Shown: positions 7,180 through 16,103, counted from the first letter of the stretch. The stretch: DNA of 27,953 nucleotides from an uncultured Prevotellaceae bacterium (GCA_902771155.1 CACXVS010000037.1:1-27953); one strand, 5' to 3'. The notes: generated by a model from the letters alone, not told the origin. Made by a program: numbers and translations.

Positions 7180-8178
7180 ATGGAATTTGCCAATAAAGAA
7201 TATCTGCTTTTACTTCTGCTTCTCATACCATATATCATCTGGTATGTGATGTACAGAAAGAAGACCGAGCCGACGATGCGGATGAGCGACACCTTTGCCT
7301 TCCGCTATGCTTCGAAGAGTTGGAAGGTCATACTCATGCCCTTGTCCATGATTCTCAGGATGCTGGCCTTTGTGATGATCGTATTGGTGCTGGCCCGTCC
7401 TCAGACATCGAATTCGTGGAAGAGTGAGACGGTAGAGGGTATCGACATCATGCTGACGATGGATGTATCGACCAGTATGCTGGCAGAAGATCTGAAGCCC
7501 AACCGTATAGAGGCTGCCAAGCAGGTGGCCTCGGAATTTGTGGCCGGACGCCCCAACGATAATATCGGCCTGACCATATTCGCAGGTGAATCGTTTACCC
7601 AGTGCCCGATGACCACTGATCACGCCTCGTTGTTGAACCTTCTTCAGAATGTGCGTACCGATATTGCCGCACGTGGGTTGATAGAAGACGGTACGGCCAT
7701 CGGTATGGGACTGGCTAATGCTGTCTCTCGCCTGAAGGAGTCGAAGGCGAAGAGTAAGGTGGTGATTCTGCTGACTGACGGTAGCAATAACCGTGGAGAC
7801 ATCTCACCGATGACTGCTGCGGAAATAGCCAAGAGTCTTGGCATTCGCGTTTATACCATCGGTGTTGGAACGAATAATGTGGCTCCTTATCCGATGCCTG
7901 TGGCTGGTGGAGTACAATATGTAAATGTTCCTGTGGAGATTGATACCAAGACGCTCGGTGAGATTGCTATAGCCACAGAGGGCGATTTCTATCGTGCAAC
8001 GAATACAAAAGAACTGCGCAATATCTATAAGGAGATTGACAAGCTGGAGAAGAGCAAACTGAATGTGAAGAAGTTCAGTAAGAAGTACGAGGCCTATCAG
8101 CCTTTTGCCCTGGCTGCTGTCTTGATCCTGTTGTTGGAGATCTTGTTGCGTATAACAATATTCAGGAGGATACCGTAA
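7180..8178 (+). CDS. batA: BatA, aerotolerance VWA membrane protein
   Basis: A 332-residue membrane protein with helices at about 8-24, 50-70 and 307-326 around a von Willebrand A domain. The metal site DVSTS is at 94-98, a later Thr is in EDGTAIGMG, and TDGSNNRGD supplies the third MIDAS loop. BatA is part of the Bacteroides aerotolerance (bat) operon first described in B. fragilis. Charge distribution around helix 1 (YRKKTEP after it) suggests the VWA domain faces the periplasm. It starts 10 bases after the previous gene and ends one base before batB. The exact molecular role of Bat proteins is not settled. Confidence 0.95.
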   Translation: MEFANKEYLLLLLLLIPYIIWYVMYRKKTEPTMRMSDTFAFRYASKSWKVILMPLSMILRMLAFVMIVLVLARPQTSNSWKSETVEGIDIMLTMDVSTSMLAEDLKPNRIEAAKQVASEFVAGRPNDNIGLTIFAGESFTQCPMTTDHASLLNLLQNVRTDIAARGLIEDGTAIGMGLANAVSRLKESKAKSKVVILLTDGSNNRGDISPMTAAEIAKSLGIRVYTIGVGTNNVAPYPMPVAGGVQYVNVPVEIDTKTLGEIAIATEGDFYRATNTKELRNIYKEIDKLEKSKLNVKKFSKKYEAYQPFALAAVLILLLEILLRITIFRRIP

Positions 8179-8179
8179 T

Positions 8180-9874
8180 ATGTTCAGATTTGAAGATCCT
8201 ATATACCTCTACCTGTTAGTGCTTATTCCGATATTGGCACTCATCAGGTTTGTTTCATACAGGAACCAGAAGAAGAAACTCCGTAAGTTTGGTGATATCC
8301 ATCTGCTGAAAGAGCTGATGCCAGACGTGTCTCGCTTCCGTCCATCTGTGAAATTCTGGATTCTGCAGGGAGCGTTGGCTCTGCTCATCATCATGCTGGC
8401 CCGCCCTCAGTTGGGCACGAAGATTAATCACGAGAAACGTGTTGGTATCGAGACGATTATCGCTATGGATATCAGTAACTCTATGCGGGCAGAGGACATC
8501 GTGCCAAGTCGTCTGGATCGTAGTAAGATGATGGTTGAGAATCTTGTTGACCATTTCTCTAACGATAAGATTGGCTTGATAGTCTTTGCGGGTGATGCAT
8601 TTGTTCAACTTCCCATCACAAGTGATCATGTTTCTGCTAAGATGTTCCTGTCAAGTATTGATCCTTCGCTGATTGCTACTCAAGGAACAGATATAGCCAA
8701 GGCCATCGATATGGCTACCCATAGTTTTACTCAGGAAGAAGGCATCGGCAAGGCTATCGTGGTTATCACCGACGGTGAGGACCATGAGGGTGGGGCCGTG
8801 GAGTCGGCTAAGGCGGCAAAGGACAATGGGATGCGTGTCTATGTGCTTGGCGTCGGTTCCGTGAATGGTGCTCCCATCCCCATTCCCGGTACAGGCGACT
8901 ATATGAAGGACAACACTGGTAACACGGTGATGTCGGCCTTGAATGAGGATATGTGTAAGCAAGTGGCCCAGGCTGGCGGTGGCGCCTATATTCATGTGGA
9001 AAATAACAGTGCTGCTCAGGATCAGCTTGATAACGAACTCGACAAGTTATCCAAGAAGGAGACTACAACTACTATGTATAGTGAGTTTGACGAACAGTTC
9101 CAGGCTTTTGGCGTGTTGGCATTGCTGTTGCTGATCCTGGAGATTTGTATTCTTGACCGCAAGAATCCGTTGCTGAAAGGGCTCTCCCTTTTTGGCAGAA
9201 AGAAGAAAGTGGTGACGGTGTTGTTATTGTTGCTGTCGGTTACTGCTGTTGCTCAGACAGATCGTCAGTTTATCCGTCAGGGAAACAAGCAGTTCCATCG
9301 TGGCGACTATCCTGGTGCAGAGGTGTCGTATCGTAAGGCTGTGGAGAAGAATCCCAGGAATCCACAAGCCACCTTCAATCTGGGTAATGCCCTGATGGCA
9401 CAAAAGAAGGACTCTGCTGCTGTCGTTCAGTTTGAAAATGCAGCACGTCTGGAAACAAATCCCCTTCGTAAGGCTCAGTCGTATCATAATATGGGCGTGA
9501 TTTGTCAGACTCATAAGATGTATGGTGAGGCTATTGAAGCCTATAAGAATGCGCTCCGTCTGAACCCTGATGACGACGAGACCCGTTACAATCTCGTCCT
9601 CTGCAAGCACCAGAAGCAGAAGCAAGATCAGAACAAGCAGAATCAGCAGCAAAACGACGACAAGAAGAAAGACGATAAAAAAGATCAGCAGAAGCCTGAA
9701 GAGAACAAGGATAAGCAGGATCAGAAACAGCAAGAACAGCCTAAGCCTCAGATGAGCAAGGAGAATGCTGAACAGTTGCTGAATGCTGCAATCCAGAACG
9801 AGAAACAGACGCAGGACAAGCTGAAGAAAGCACAGCAGCATCCTCAGCGTCGTAATATTCAGAAGAATTGGTAG
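8180..9874 (+). CDS. batB: BatB-BatC fusion: VWA membrane protein with C-terminal TPR domain
   Basis: A 564-residue reading frame that covers two genes separate in B. fragilis. Residues 1-335 are BatB: helices at about 7-23 and 57-74, VWA domain with MIDAS DISNS (97-101) and TDGEDHEGG, and a third helix at about 311-327. Residues about 342-564 are BatC: the former signal peptide (KKVVTVLLLLLSVTAVAQ), TPR repeats (about 366-480) and a Gln/Lys/Asp-rich low-complexity tail. No stop or frameshift separates them. Positive charges (RNQKKKLRK and FGRKKK) fit a periplasmic VWA and a periplasmic TPR part joined by a membrane hairpin. The start ATG 8180 is one base after the batA stop. Confidence 0.93.
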   Translation: MFRFEDPIYLYLLVLIPILALIRFVSYRNQKKKLRKFGDIHLLKELMPDVSRFRPSVKFWILQGALALLIIMLARPQLGTKINHEKRVGIETIIAMDISNSMRAEDIVPSRLDRSKMMVENLVDHFSNDKIGLIVFAGDAFVQLPITSDHVSAKMFLSSIDPSLIATQGTDIAKAIDMATHSFTQEEGIGKAIVVITDGEDHEGGAVESAKAAKDNGMRVYVLGVGSVNGAPIPIPGTGDYMKDNTGNTVMSALNEDMCKQVAQAGGGAYIHVENNSAAQDQLDNELDKLSKKETTTTMYSEFDEQFQAFGVLALLLLILEICILDRKNPLLKGLSLFGRKKKVVTVLLLLLSVTAVAQTDRQFIRQGNKQFHRGDYPGAEVSYRKAVEKNPRNPQATFNLGNALMAQKKDSAAVVQFENAARLETNPLRKAQSYHNMGVICQTHKMYGEAIEAYKNALRLNPDDDETRYNLVLCKHQKQKQDQNKQNQQQNDDKKKDDKKDQQKPEENKDKQDQKQQEQPKPQMSKENAEQLLNAAIQNEKQTQDKLKKAQQHPQRRNIQKNW

Positions 9875-9879
9875 TAGAG

Positions 9880-12462
9880 ATGAAAAGACTTACAACGATA
9901 ATCGGTATGATGTTGGCCGTTGTCACGGCTTTGGCACAGACATTGACAGGATCTGCTCCATCACATGTGGCAACGGGTGAACAGTTCCGTCTGACATATA
10001 CTGTTAATACGCAAGATGTGAGCGATTTCCGAGCAGGTGACATTCCTGACGAACTGGAAGTGCTGATTGGCCCCAATCGTTCGATGCAGTCAAGCTATCA
10101 GATGATTAACGGTCATACAAGCTCCTCTTCCTCCATCACCTATACCTATATAGTAAGAGCAAGCAAGAACGGCTCGTTCACCATTCCTCCTGCTCATGTC
10201 GTTGTTGGTGGCAAGAGTATAGCATCTAATCCTCTGACCATCAGAGTTAGCGGCTCGCCATCTGTCGGTACCAATGGCTCCAGCCGTCAGCATGCCAACG
10301 AAGATGACGGGATAAGGGATGCCGGTAGTCAGATTTCCGGTTCCGATCTCTTTATCAAGGTAAGCGCAAATAAGAAGCGTGTCCATGAGCAGGAACCCAT
10401 ACTGCTGACTTATAAGGTCTATACACTGGTTGGACTGACGAGTTTACGAGGGGATATGCCCGACTTGAAGAGTTTCTATACTCAGGAGGTGGATCTTCCT
10501 CAGCAGAAGAGTTTTTCTATTGAGACCCTCAATAGCCGACCCTATAAGACGACTACATGGAGCCAGTATGTCATGTTCCCTCAGATGACGGGAAAACTAG
10601 AGATACCCAGTATTACCTTTGAGGGAATCGTGGTGCAGCAGAACCGTAACATCGATCCCTTTGAGGCTTTCTTCAATGGAGGCTCTGGCTATATAGAGGT
10701 GAAAAAGAAGATTCAGGCACCAGGCATAGAGATTCAGGTCGATCCTTTACCTCAGCGTCCTGCCAACTTCTCAGGTGGTGTAGGAAAGTTCAATATTTCT
10801 GCCCAGCTCGACAAGACGGAGATCAAGGCGAACGACCCTGTTTCAATGCGTGTGATTGTCAGTGGTATTGGAAACCTGAAACTCATCAAGCAGCCTGTGG
10901 TGAATTTCCCCAAGGATTTCGACAAGTATGAGCCAAAGGTTACCGACAAGACCAAATTGTCTGCCAATGGTATTGAAGGATCGATGATCTACGATATCCT
11001 GGTTGTACCGCGCCATCAGGGCAAGTACGAGATACCGCCTGTGGAGTTTACTTACTTCGACACTTCAGCGAATGCCTATAAGACCATCAAGAGTGAGTCG
11101 TTCACACTCGATGTGGCCAAGGGATCAGGAGCAGGAACGGTCAATGATTTCTCCGGACAGAATGATTTGCAGGAACTTACCAAAGATATCCGTTATATCA
11201 AGACAGGAGATACCCGTCAGCATTCGCTCGATGATTTCTTCTTTGGTTCTACTGGCTATTGGCTCTCGCTCTCAGTATTGGCACTGGTGTTTATCTCTCT
11301 GTTCATCATCTTCCGACAGAGGGCTATTGATAATGCCAATGTCACCAAGATGCGTGGAAAGAAGGCCAACAAGGTGGCGTCAAAACGATTGAAGAAAGCT
11401 GCACGACTGATGGCTGACAATAAGCCTGGAGAGTTCTATGACGAGGTACTTCGTGCCTTGTGGGGATATGTTGGCGACAAACTGAACATCCCCGTTGCAC
11501 AGTTGTCTCACGATAACATCAGTCAGCGTCTTTCAGAGCGTAGTGTTGGTGAGGATACGATCAGTCAGTTTATCGGAGCCCTTGACGAGTGCGAGTTCGA
11601 ACGCTATGCTCCTGGTGATCCTAAGGGTAATATGAATAAGGTATATGATAAGGCCATCAATGCCATTGAGAAGATCGAGGCCACGATGAAGAAGACTAAG
11701 AAATCAGGGAATATGGCAACAAAGATCGTCTTGATACTGGTTGTATGTCTCTCTTCGGTTACAACATCGTTTGCTGTAACGAAGGTTGAGGCTGACAGTG
11801 CCTATGCACGAGGAGAGTATCAGCAGGCCATCAAGGATTACGAGGCCCTGCTGAAGCAAGGTGCTTCTGCCGACCTTTATTATAACCTGGGCAACGCCTA
11901 TTATCGTACAGAGAACATCACACGTGCCGTCTTGAACTACGAACGTGCCTTGCTGCTCTCGCCTGGCGACCGCGATATCCGCTTTAACCTTCAGATTGCA
12001 CAGTCTAAGACTATTGATAAGATTGTTCCAGAGTCGGAGATGTTTTTCTTTACCTGGTACAAGAGTCTTGTAAACCTGATGAGTGTCGATGGTTGGGCAC
12101 GTACATCACTGGTTTCGTTGACACTGGTGATTATCCTTTTACTTGTCTATCTTTTCTCTGATCGCATCTGGCTTCGTAAGATAGGATTTTTCGGGGGCGT
12201 TATATTACTGCTGCTGTTTGTATTAAGCAATATATTTGCCTGGCAGCAGAAGCAGAACTTGCTTTTCCGTAAAGGGGCTATCGTGATAGCACCTTCAGTG
12301 ACGGTGAAGAGTACGCCAGCCAACAATGGTACCGATTTGTTTATCCTTCACGAGGGTACGAAGGTCATGATTACTGACGGTTCGATGAAAGGCTGGAAGG
12401 AGATTCGTGTGGCTGACGGAAAGGAAGGTTGGATAGAGAGTAAACAACTGGAGGAAATATGA
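9880..12462 (+). CDS. batD: BatD-BatE fusion: BatD-domain protein with C-terminal TPR-SH3 membrane part
   Basis: An 860-residue frame. BatD part: signal peptide 1-20, large periplasmic beta-sandwich region (about 21-440), membrane helix 460-478 and cytoplasmic domain (about 479-605). BatE part starts near residue 612 with what looks like an old signal peptide (MATKIVLILVVCLSSVTTSFA), then TPR repeats (about 633-705), two helices (about 743-759 and 768-788) and an SH3-like domain at the end (KVMITDGSMKGWKEIRV…GWIESKQL). There is no stop between the parts. An in-frame ATG at 11713 could still allow separate BatE translation. The ATG at 9880 is preferred over an upstream TTG at 9868 inside batBC because MKRLTTIIG begins a proper signal peptide. 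Confidence 0.93.
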   Translation: MKRLTTIIGMMLAVVTALAQTLTGSAPSHVATGEQFRLTYTVNTQDVSDFRAGDIPDELEVLIGPNRSMQSSYQMINGHTSSSSSITYTYIVRASKNGSFTIPPAHVVVGGKSIASNPLTIRVSGSPSVGTNGSSRQHANEDDGIRDAGSQISGSDLFIKVSANKKRVHEQEPILLTYKVYTLVGLTSLRGDMPDLKSFYTQEVDLPQQKSFSIETLNSRPYKTTTWSQYVMFPQMTGKLEIPSITFEGIVVQQNRNIDPFEAFFNGGSGYIEVKKKIQAPGIEIQVDPLPQRPANFSGGVGKFNISAQLDKTEIKANDPVSMRVIVSGIGNLKLIKQPVVNFPKDFDKYEPKVTDKTKLSANGIEGSMIYDILVVPRHQGKYEIPPVEFTYFDTSANAYKTIKSESFTLDVAKGSGAGTVNDFSGQNDLQELTKDIRYIKTGDTRQHSLDDFFFGSTGYWLSLSVLALVFISLFIIFRQRAIDNANVTKMRGKKANKVASKRLKKAARLMADNKPGEFYDEVLRALWGYVGDKLNIPVAQLSHDNISQRLSERSVGEDTISQFIGALDECEFERYAPGDPKGNMNKVYDKAINAIEKIEATMKKTKKSGNMATKIVLILVVCLSSVTTSFAVTKVEADSAYARGEYQQAIKDYEALLKQGASADLYYNLGNAYYRTENITRAVLNYERALLLSPGDRDIRFNLQIAQSKTIDKIVPESEMFFFTWYKSLVNLMSVDGWARTSLVSLTLVIILLLVYLFSDRIWLRKIGFFGGVILLLLFVLSNIFAWQQKQNLLFRKGAIVIAPSVTVKSTPANNGTDLFILHEGTKVMITDGSMKGWKEIRVADGKEGWIESKQLEEI

Positions 12463-13187
12463 TGGGCGGACTAGAAGTACTTATAGATGCTCAAGGGCTT
12501 CTGCCCGTCCTGGAATCGATTGACAGGGACGCCTTATTGGCAGTTAATGGCAGCGATTCTTTGTATCTTGACCGTGTAGCCCACGTATTGACGACAGCTC
12601 TCACATGGCTTCCGCTTTATATCAGTCTGTTCGTTGTCGTCATGCGGAACAATGACAGTTTTCGTAAGGTGCTGATGATACTTGGGGCAGCAGGCCTGTG
12701 CGTGCTATTTGCAGGCTCTGTGGATGACCTGATTGTCAAGCCTACCGTTGCAAGATGGCGCCCTACGCACGACCCAGTCATTGGCTCGATGGTGGATATT
12801 GTTGATGGCTATAGGGGAGGAAGATATGGCTTTTTCTCTGCCCATGCTTCCAATACATTCAGTATTGCCATCTTCTTTTGCTGGCTTGTGAGGAGCCGTG
12901 TTCTTTCGGTAGCGATGGTGATATGGTCGCTGACGAACTGCTGGACGCGTCTTTACCTGGGCGTTCATTTCCCCGGTGATATCCTTGTGGGGTTGATGTG
13001 GGGATTTCTTGTCGGCTCTGGCGTCTATTACCTTTTTTATAGAATGAACCGTCATGTATCGACTGGACGCAGACTTGTTTCCTCGCAATATACTGCCACA
13101 GGTTATATGCATTCAGATTGTAATATTCCAATTGCTGTGCTATCGTTCACATTGGTTTTTGCGCTGATTAAATCCTGTATCATATGA
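12459..13187 (+). CDS. PAP2-family membrane phosphatase
   Basis: A 242-residue membrane protein of the type 2 phosphatidic acid phosphatase superfamily. The three motifs are visible: K94…R101-P102 (KPTVARWRP), SAH at 127-129 with His129, and R164…H170…D174 (TRLYLGVHFPGD). Several hydrophobic helices surround them and place the active site at the periplasmic side of the inner membrane. Possible substrates are undecaprenyl pyrophosphate, lipid A phosphates or phosphatidyl phosphates; the sequence alone does not decide. The start overlaps the batDE stop (ATGATG) and the stop overlaps the queA start (ATGA), so it is translationally coupled to both. Confidence 0.88.
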   Translation: MMGGLEVLIDAQGLLPVLESIDRDALLAVNGSDSLYLDRVAHVLTTALTWLPLYISLFVVVMRNNDSFRKVLMILGAAGLCVLFAGSVDDLIVKPTVARWRPTHDPVIGSMVDIVDGYRGGRYGFFSAHASNTFSIAIFFCWLVRSRVLSVAMVIWSLTNCWTRLYLGVHFPGDILVGLMWGFLVGSGVYYLFYRMNRHVSTGRRLVSSQYTATGYMHSDCNIPIAVLSFTLVFALIKSCII

Positions 13188-14407
13188 TCGATCCCAGGCA
13201 TATTCGTATAAGCGACTATAATTATCCGTTGCCCGATGAACGTATTGCCAAGTTCCCGATTCCGCAACGCGACCATTCCAAATTACTGATTTACAATAAG
13301 GGTGAGGTGGGGGAAGACCATTTCTATCATCTCCCCAAGTATCTGCCTTCAGGAGCACTGATGGTGTTCAACAACACGAAGGTGATTCAGGCCCGTATGC
13401 ATTTCCGAAAAAGCACAGGCGCCCTTATCGAGGTGTTCCTCTTGGAACCAGCAGAGCCGACTGACTATGAACTCATGTTCCAGACTACGGCCCGATGCTC
13501 GTGGTATTGTCTGGTCGGTAATCTGAAGAAATGGAAGGAGGGCTCACTGGTCAGGCACATCACTGTGAAGGGACAGGATATCTCCGTCTCAGCCACCCGG
13601 GGTGCTATTCACGGAACCAGTCATACGATCTCCTTCGAGTGGGATGGCGACAACGTCTCCTTTGCAGAGATTATTGACGCTATGGGAGAACTGCCTATTC
13701 CCCCTTACCTTAATCGTGAGACTCAGGAGAGTGACAAAACCACCTATCAGACGGTTTATTCTAAGATCAAGGGCAGTGTGGCTGCTCCTACTGCCGGACT
13801 GCATTTTACACCAGAGGTTCTGGCTGATATCGATGCTCATGGCATCGATCGTGAGGAGCTGACCCTCCATGTGGGAGCAGGAACCTTCAAGCCAGTGAAG
13901 AGTGAGGAGATTGAGGGGCATGAGATGCATACAGAGTTTGTCAGTGTGCGAAGAGACACCATACAGAAACTCATAGCTCATAAGGGTTGTGCTATCGCCG
14001 TTGGTACCACCAGCGTCCGAACGCTTGAGAGCCTTTACTATATGGGTCTCAAGGTCATGCGCCATCCCGACCTAACAGAATCCCAACTCCACGTGGCCCA
14101 GTGGGAGCCTTATGAGGAAACGACTGGAGAGACCGTGGAGAGTACGGATGCGTTGCAGGCTTTGGCTGATTGGATGGACCTGCATCATCTGGATGTGCTC
14201 CACTCCAGTACCCAGATTATCATTGCCCCAGGCTATGATTACAAGATTGTGAAGATGCTTGTTACCAATTTCCATCAACCGCAGTCCACACTCCTGCTAT
14301 TGGTGAGTGCTTTCGTGAAAGGTGATTGGCATAAGATCTACGACTATGCCCTGGATCATGACTTCCGTTTTCTCAGTTACGGAGATTCGTCATTGTTGAT
14401 TCCTTAG
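13184..14407 (+). CDS. queA: S-adenosylmethionine:tRNA ribosyltransferase-isomerase QueA
   Basis: QueA transfers the ribosyl part of SAM to preQ1 in tRNA to give epoxyqueuosine, the penultimate step of queuosine synthesis. The 407-residue protein has the family blocks DYNYPLPDERIAKFP (11-25), VFNNTKVIQARM (61-72), GELPIPPYL, SVAAPTAGLHFT, LHVGAGTF, NFHQPQSTLLLLVSAF and the C-terminal YGDSSLL. It is about 50 residues longer than the E. coli enzyme. One extra stretch lies after GTTSVRTLESL, before the IIIAPGYDYKIV block. It overlaps the PAP2 gene by four bases and is the last gene of the long operon. Confidence 0.95.
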   Translation: MIDPRHIRISDYNYPLPDERIAKFPIPQRDHSKLLIYNKGEVGEDHFYHLPKYLPSGALMVFNNTKVIQARMHFRKSTGALIEVFLLEPAEPTDYELMFQTTARCSWYCLVGNLKKWKEGSLVRHITVKGQDISVSATRGAIHGTSHTISFEWDGDNVSFAEIIDAMGELPIPPYLNRETQESDKTTYQTVYSKIKGSVAAPTAGLHFTPEVLADIDAHGIDREELTLHVGAGTFKPVKSEEIEGHEMHTEFVSVRRDTIQKLIAHKGCAIAVGTTSVRTLESLYYMGLKVMRHPDLTESQLHVAQWEPYEETTGETVESTDALQALADWMDLHHLDVLHSSTQIIIAPGYDYKIVKMLVTNFHQPQSTLLLLVSAFVKGDWHKIYDYALDHDFRFLSYGDSSLLIP

Positions 14408-14434
14408 TTTTTTTCTTTCTTTCTAGTTAGTTTT

Positions 14435-14518
14435 TATGTTCGCGGGCGTCGAACTTATGTTTCCGGTCTGCGAACATAAGTTTCTGCACCGAGAACATAT
14501 GTTTCCAGTCCGGAAACA
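14435..14518. repeat. Four-copy 21-base imperfect tandem repeat of quasi-palindromic units
   Basis: Units start at 14435, 14456, 14477 and 14498, exactly 21 bases apart. Each begins TATGTT or TAAGTT and ends GAACA, AAACA or GAACT, so each unit is nearly self-complementary across its ends. Perfect inverted pairs include AACTTATGTT (14452-14461) with AACATAAGTT (14473-14482), and ATGTTTCC (14499-14506) with GGAAACAT (14512-14519). It lies in the queA - DUF4301 intergenic region, before the terminator. Confidence 0.85.
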
Positions 14519-14544
14519 TAGTTTGTTTTAATAGAAAATAAAAA

Positions 14545-14573
14545 AAAGAGGATAGGGAGAACCTATCCTCTTT
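14545..14573. terminator. Bidirectional terminator between queA and DUF4301
   Basis: A perfect 12-base stem, AAAGAGGATAGG (14545-14556) with CCTATCCTCTTT (14562-14573), around the loop GAGAA. A run of A residues to its left gives a T-tract for the minus-strand gene. On the plus strand the T-tract is short. It sits between convergent genes and probably serves both. Confidence 0.88.
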
Positions 14574-14591
14574 GCTTAGCTTCTTTTTTTG

Positions 14592-16103
14592 TTATTGATG
14601 CTGCTCGCGAAGCAGGTCGTTAACAGTCTTTACAGGATTGAAGGTGCCAAGGGGAACCTCTACGAAGACGGTGCTCCAATTGCTCATCGCACCATTCCAA
14701 AGACCAGGCAACTCCAGAGCCTTCAGCTCCTTGCCAGCCTTCGACTTGGAAGAGATGAAGCCAGTGGTCTTATCCACAAACTCAGGCAGATTGAAGGGCT
14801 GTCCCTTGTAATCCTTTACAGCGCAGACCAGATCTACGGGGTTGAAGTGGGTACCCTGGGTAAACATCTTCATATAGGCCTCGTTGGCTGTGTCGATCTG
14901 TGAACTCTCGAGAATCTGGAGTGAAACAGTACCGTCCTGATTATAGGTAAGGAACGGACCACCACCAGGCTCACCTACATTCTTCACCACACCACAAACA
15001 CGCATCGGACGGTTCAGTTTGGTGCGCAGATAGTCGGCATCCACCTTCTTGCCCTTGGCATCGGTGCAGAGCTTTTCACTAACGAACTTGGCAATCTCTG
15101 CGAGCTGTGCCTCAGAGGCTCCGGCATCGAGGATACGGAGATATTCGAAGGCTTGCTTCTGCAAAGATACCAGCACACCAGCGATGACCTGCTTCCACTC
15201 TACTGTCTCGGGCTTCAGTCGGTCAGGAACCACGTTGTCGATGTTCTTGATGAAGATCACATCGGCCTCGATCTCGTTGAGGTTCTCGATGAGGGCTCCA
15301 TGACCACCAGGACGGAAGAGCAGGCTTCCATCGTCATTACGGAAGGGCGTGTTGTCAGGATTGGCTGCTACCGTATCGGTAGATGGCTTCTGCTCAGAGA
15401 ATGTGATGTCGTATTTGATGCCGAATTTCTTGGCAAAGCCATCAGCCTTCTCTGCAACCTTGGCCTTGAAAAGGTCCATGTGCTCGTGAGAGACGGTGAA
15501 GTGAACATGAGCCTCTCCGTTCGAGGCTGCATAGAGGGCGCCCTCTACGAGATGCTCCTCCATCGGAGTGCGCGCACCTTCTGCATACTTATGGAAGAGT
15601 AGCAGACCCTTGGGCAGCTGACCGTAGTTCAGTCCCTCGGCCTTCAGCATGTTGGCGGCAACGGCTTTGTAGTTTCCATCGGCGATGAGTGCCTTAATAC
15701 CCTTGCCCTCATTCTTCTGGCAAACGGCATCGAGCGCATCGTAGAAGGCAAATTTCTCGATGGAGTCAAAATACTTCTTCTCGAAGTCAGTGGTGGGCAC
15801 GTCGTAGTCTGCATCCACAAAGGCAAACATGTTCTTGAACATACGACTGGCAGCACCCGAGGCGGGTACGAACTTCACTACGCGCTTCCCCTCTGCCTTA
15901 TAGGCATTCCATACGTCCTCATACTGCTTGCGCTCAGCTGCATCAGGGGCGATAATGCCTCGTCCGATACCTGCTGCTGCCTCCAGTTTCAGGAAGGGGA
16001 ATCCGGTTTTAAACTCATTCAGTTGATTCTCAATCTGCTCCTGGGTAATACCCTTCTGAGCAATCTGTTTCAGGTCTTGTTGTGATAACATATTTTTGGT
16101 CAT
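14592..16103 (-). CDS. DUF4301 family protein
   Basis: A 503-residue cytoplasmic protein of the DUF4301 family, common in Bacteroidetes and of unknown function. Visible conserved-looking blocks are AAAGIGRGI (42-50), KFVPASGAASRMFK (77-90), LFRPGGHGALIENLN in the middle and GEPGGGPFLTYNQDG in the C-terminal half. The Gly-rich SGAASR stretch suggests a nucleotide- or sugar-nucleotide-binding fold, which is inference. There is no signal peptide or membrane helix. The start is given as the ATG at 16103; a second in-frame ATG at 16091 (MLSQQDLKQIA) is a strong alternative because it matches where family members usually begin. It is divergent from the RelA/SpoT gene. Confidence 0.9.
   Translation of the reverse strand: MTKNMLSQQDLKQIAQKGITQEQIENQLNEFKTGFPFLKLEAAAGIGRGIIAPDAAERKQYEDVWNAYKAEGKRVVKFVPASGAASRMFKNMFAFVDADYDVPTTDFEKKYFDSIEKFAFYDALDAVCQKNEGKGIKALIADGNYKAVAANMLKAEGLNYGQLPKGLLLFHKYAEGARTPMEEHLVEGALYAASNGEAHVHFTVSHEHMDLFKAKVAEKADGFAKKFGIKYDITFSEQKPSTDTVAANPDNTPFRNDDGSLLFRPGGHGALIENLNEIEADVIFIKNIDNVVPDRLKPETVEWKQVIAGVLVSLQKQAFEYLRILDAGASEAQLAEIAKFVSEKLCTDAKGKKVDADYLRTKLNRPMRVCGVVKNVGEPGGGPFLTYNQDGTVSLQILESSQIDTANEAYMKMFTQGTHFNPVDLVCAVKDYKGQPFNLPEFVDKTTGFISSKSKAGKELKALELPGLWNGAMSNWSTVFVEVPLGTFNPVKTVNDLLREQHQ

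Noticed and set aside
9224..9841. A 205-codon minus-strand Leu/Ile-rich frame that looks like a membrane protein
   Set aside because: It is the reverse complement of the Lys/Gln/Asp-rich tail and TPRs of the BatC part; Lys and Gln codons read as Leu/Phe/Val on the other strand.
8180..12462. bat fusions as sequencing frameshifts or lost stops
   Set aside because: Both frames are open through the junction with normal codon use on both sides and no homopolymer at the joins; a single-base substitution in a stop codon cannot be excluded but nothing suggests it.
14435..14518. A CRISPR array
   Set aside because: Units are contiguous 21-base imperfect repeats with no unique spacers and no cas genes nearby.
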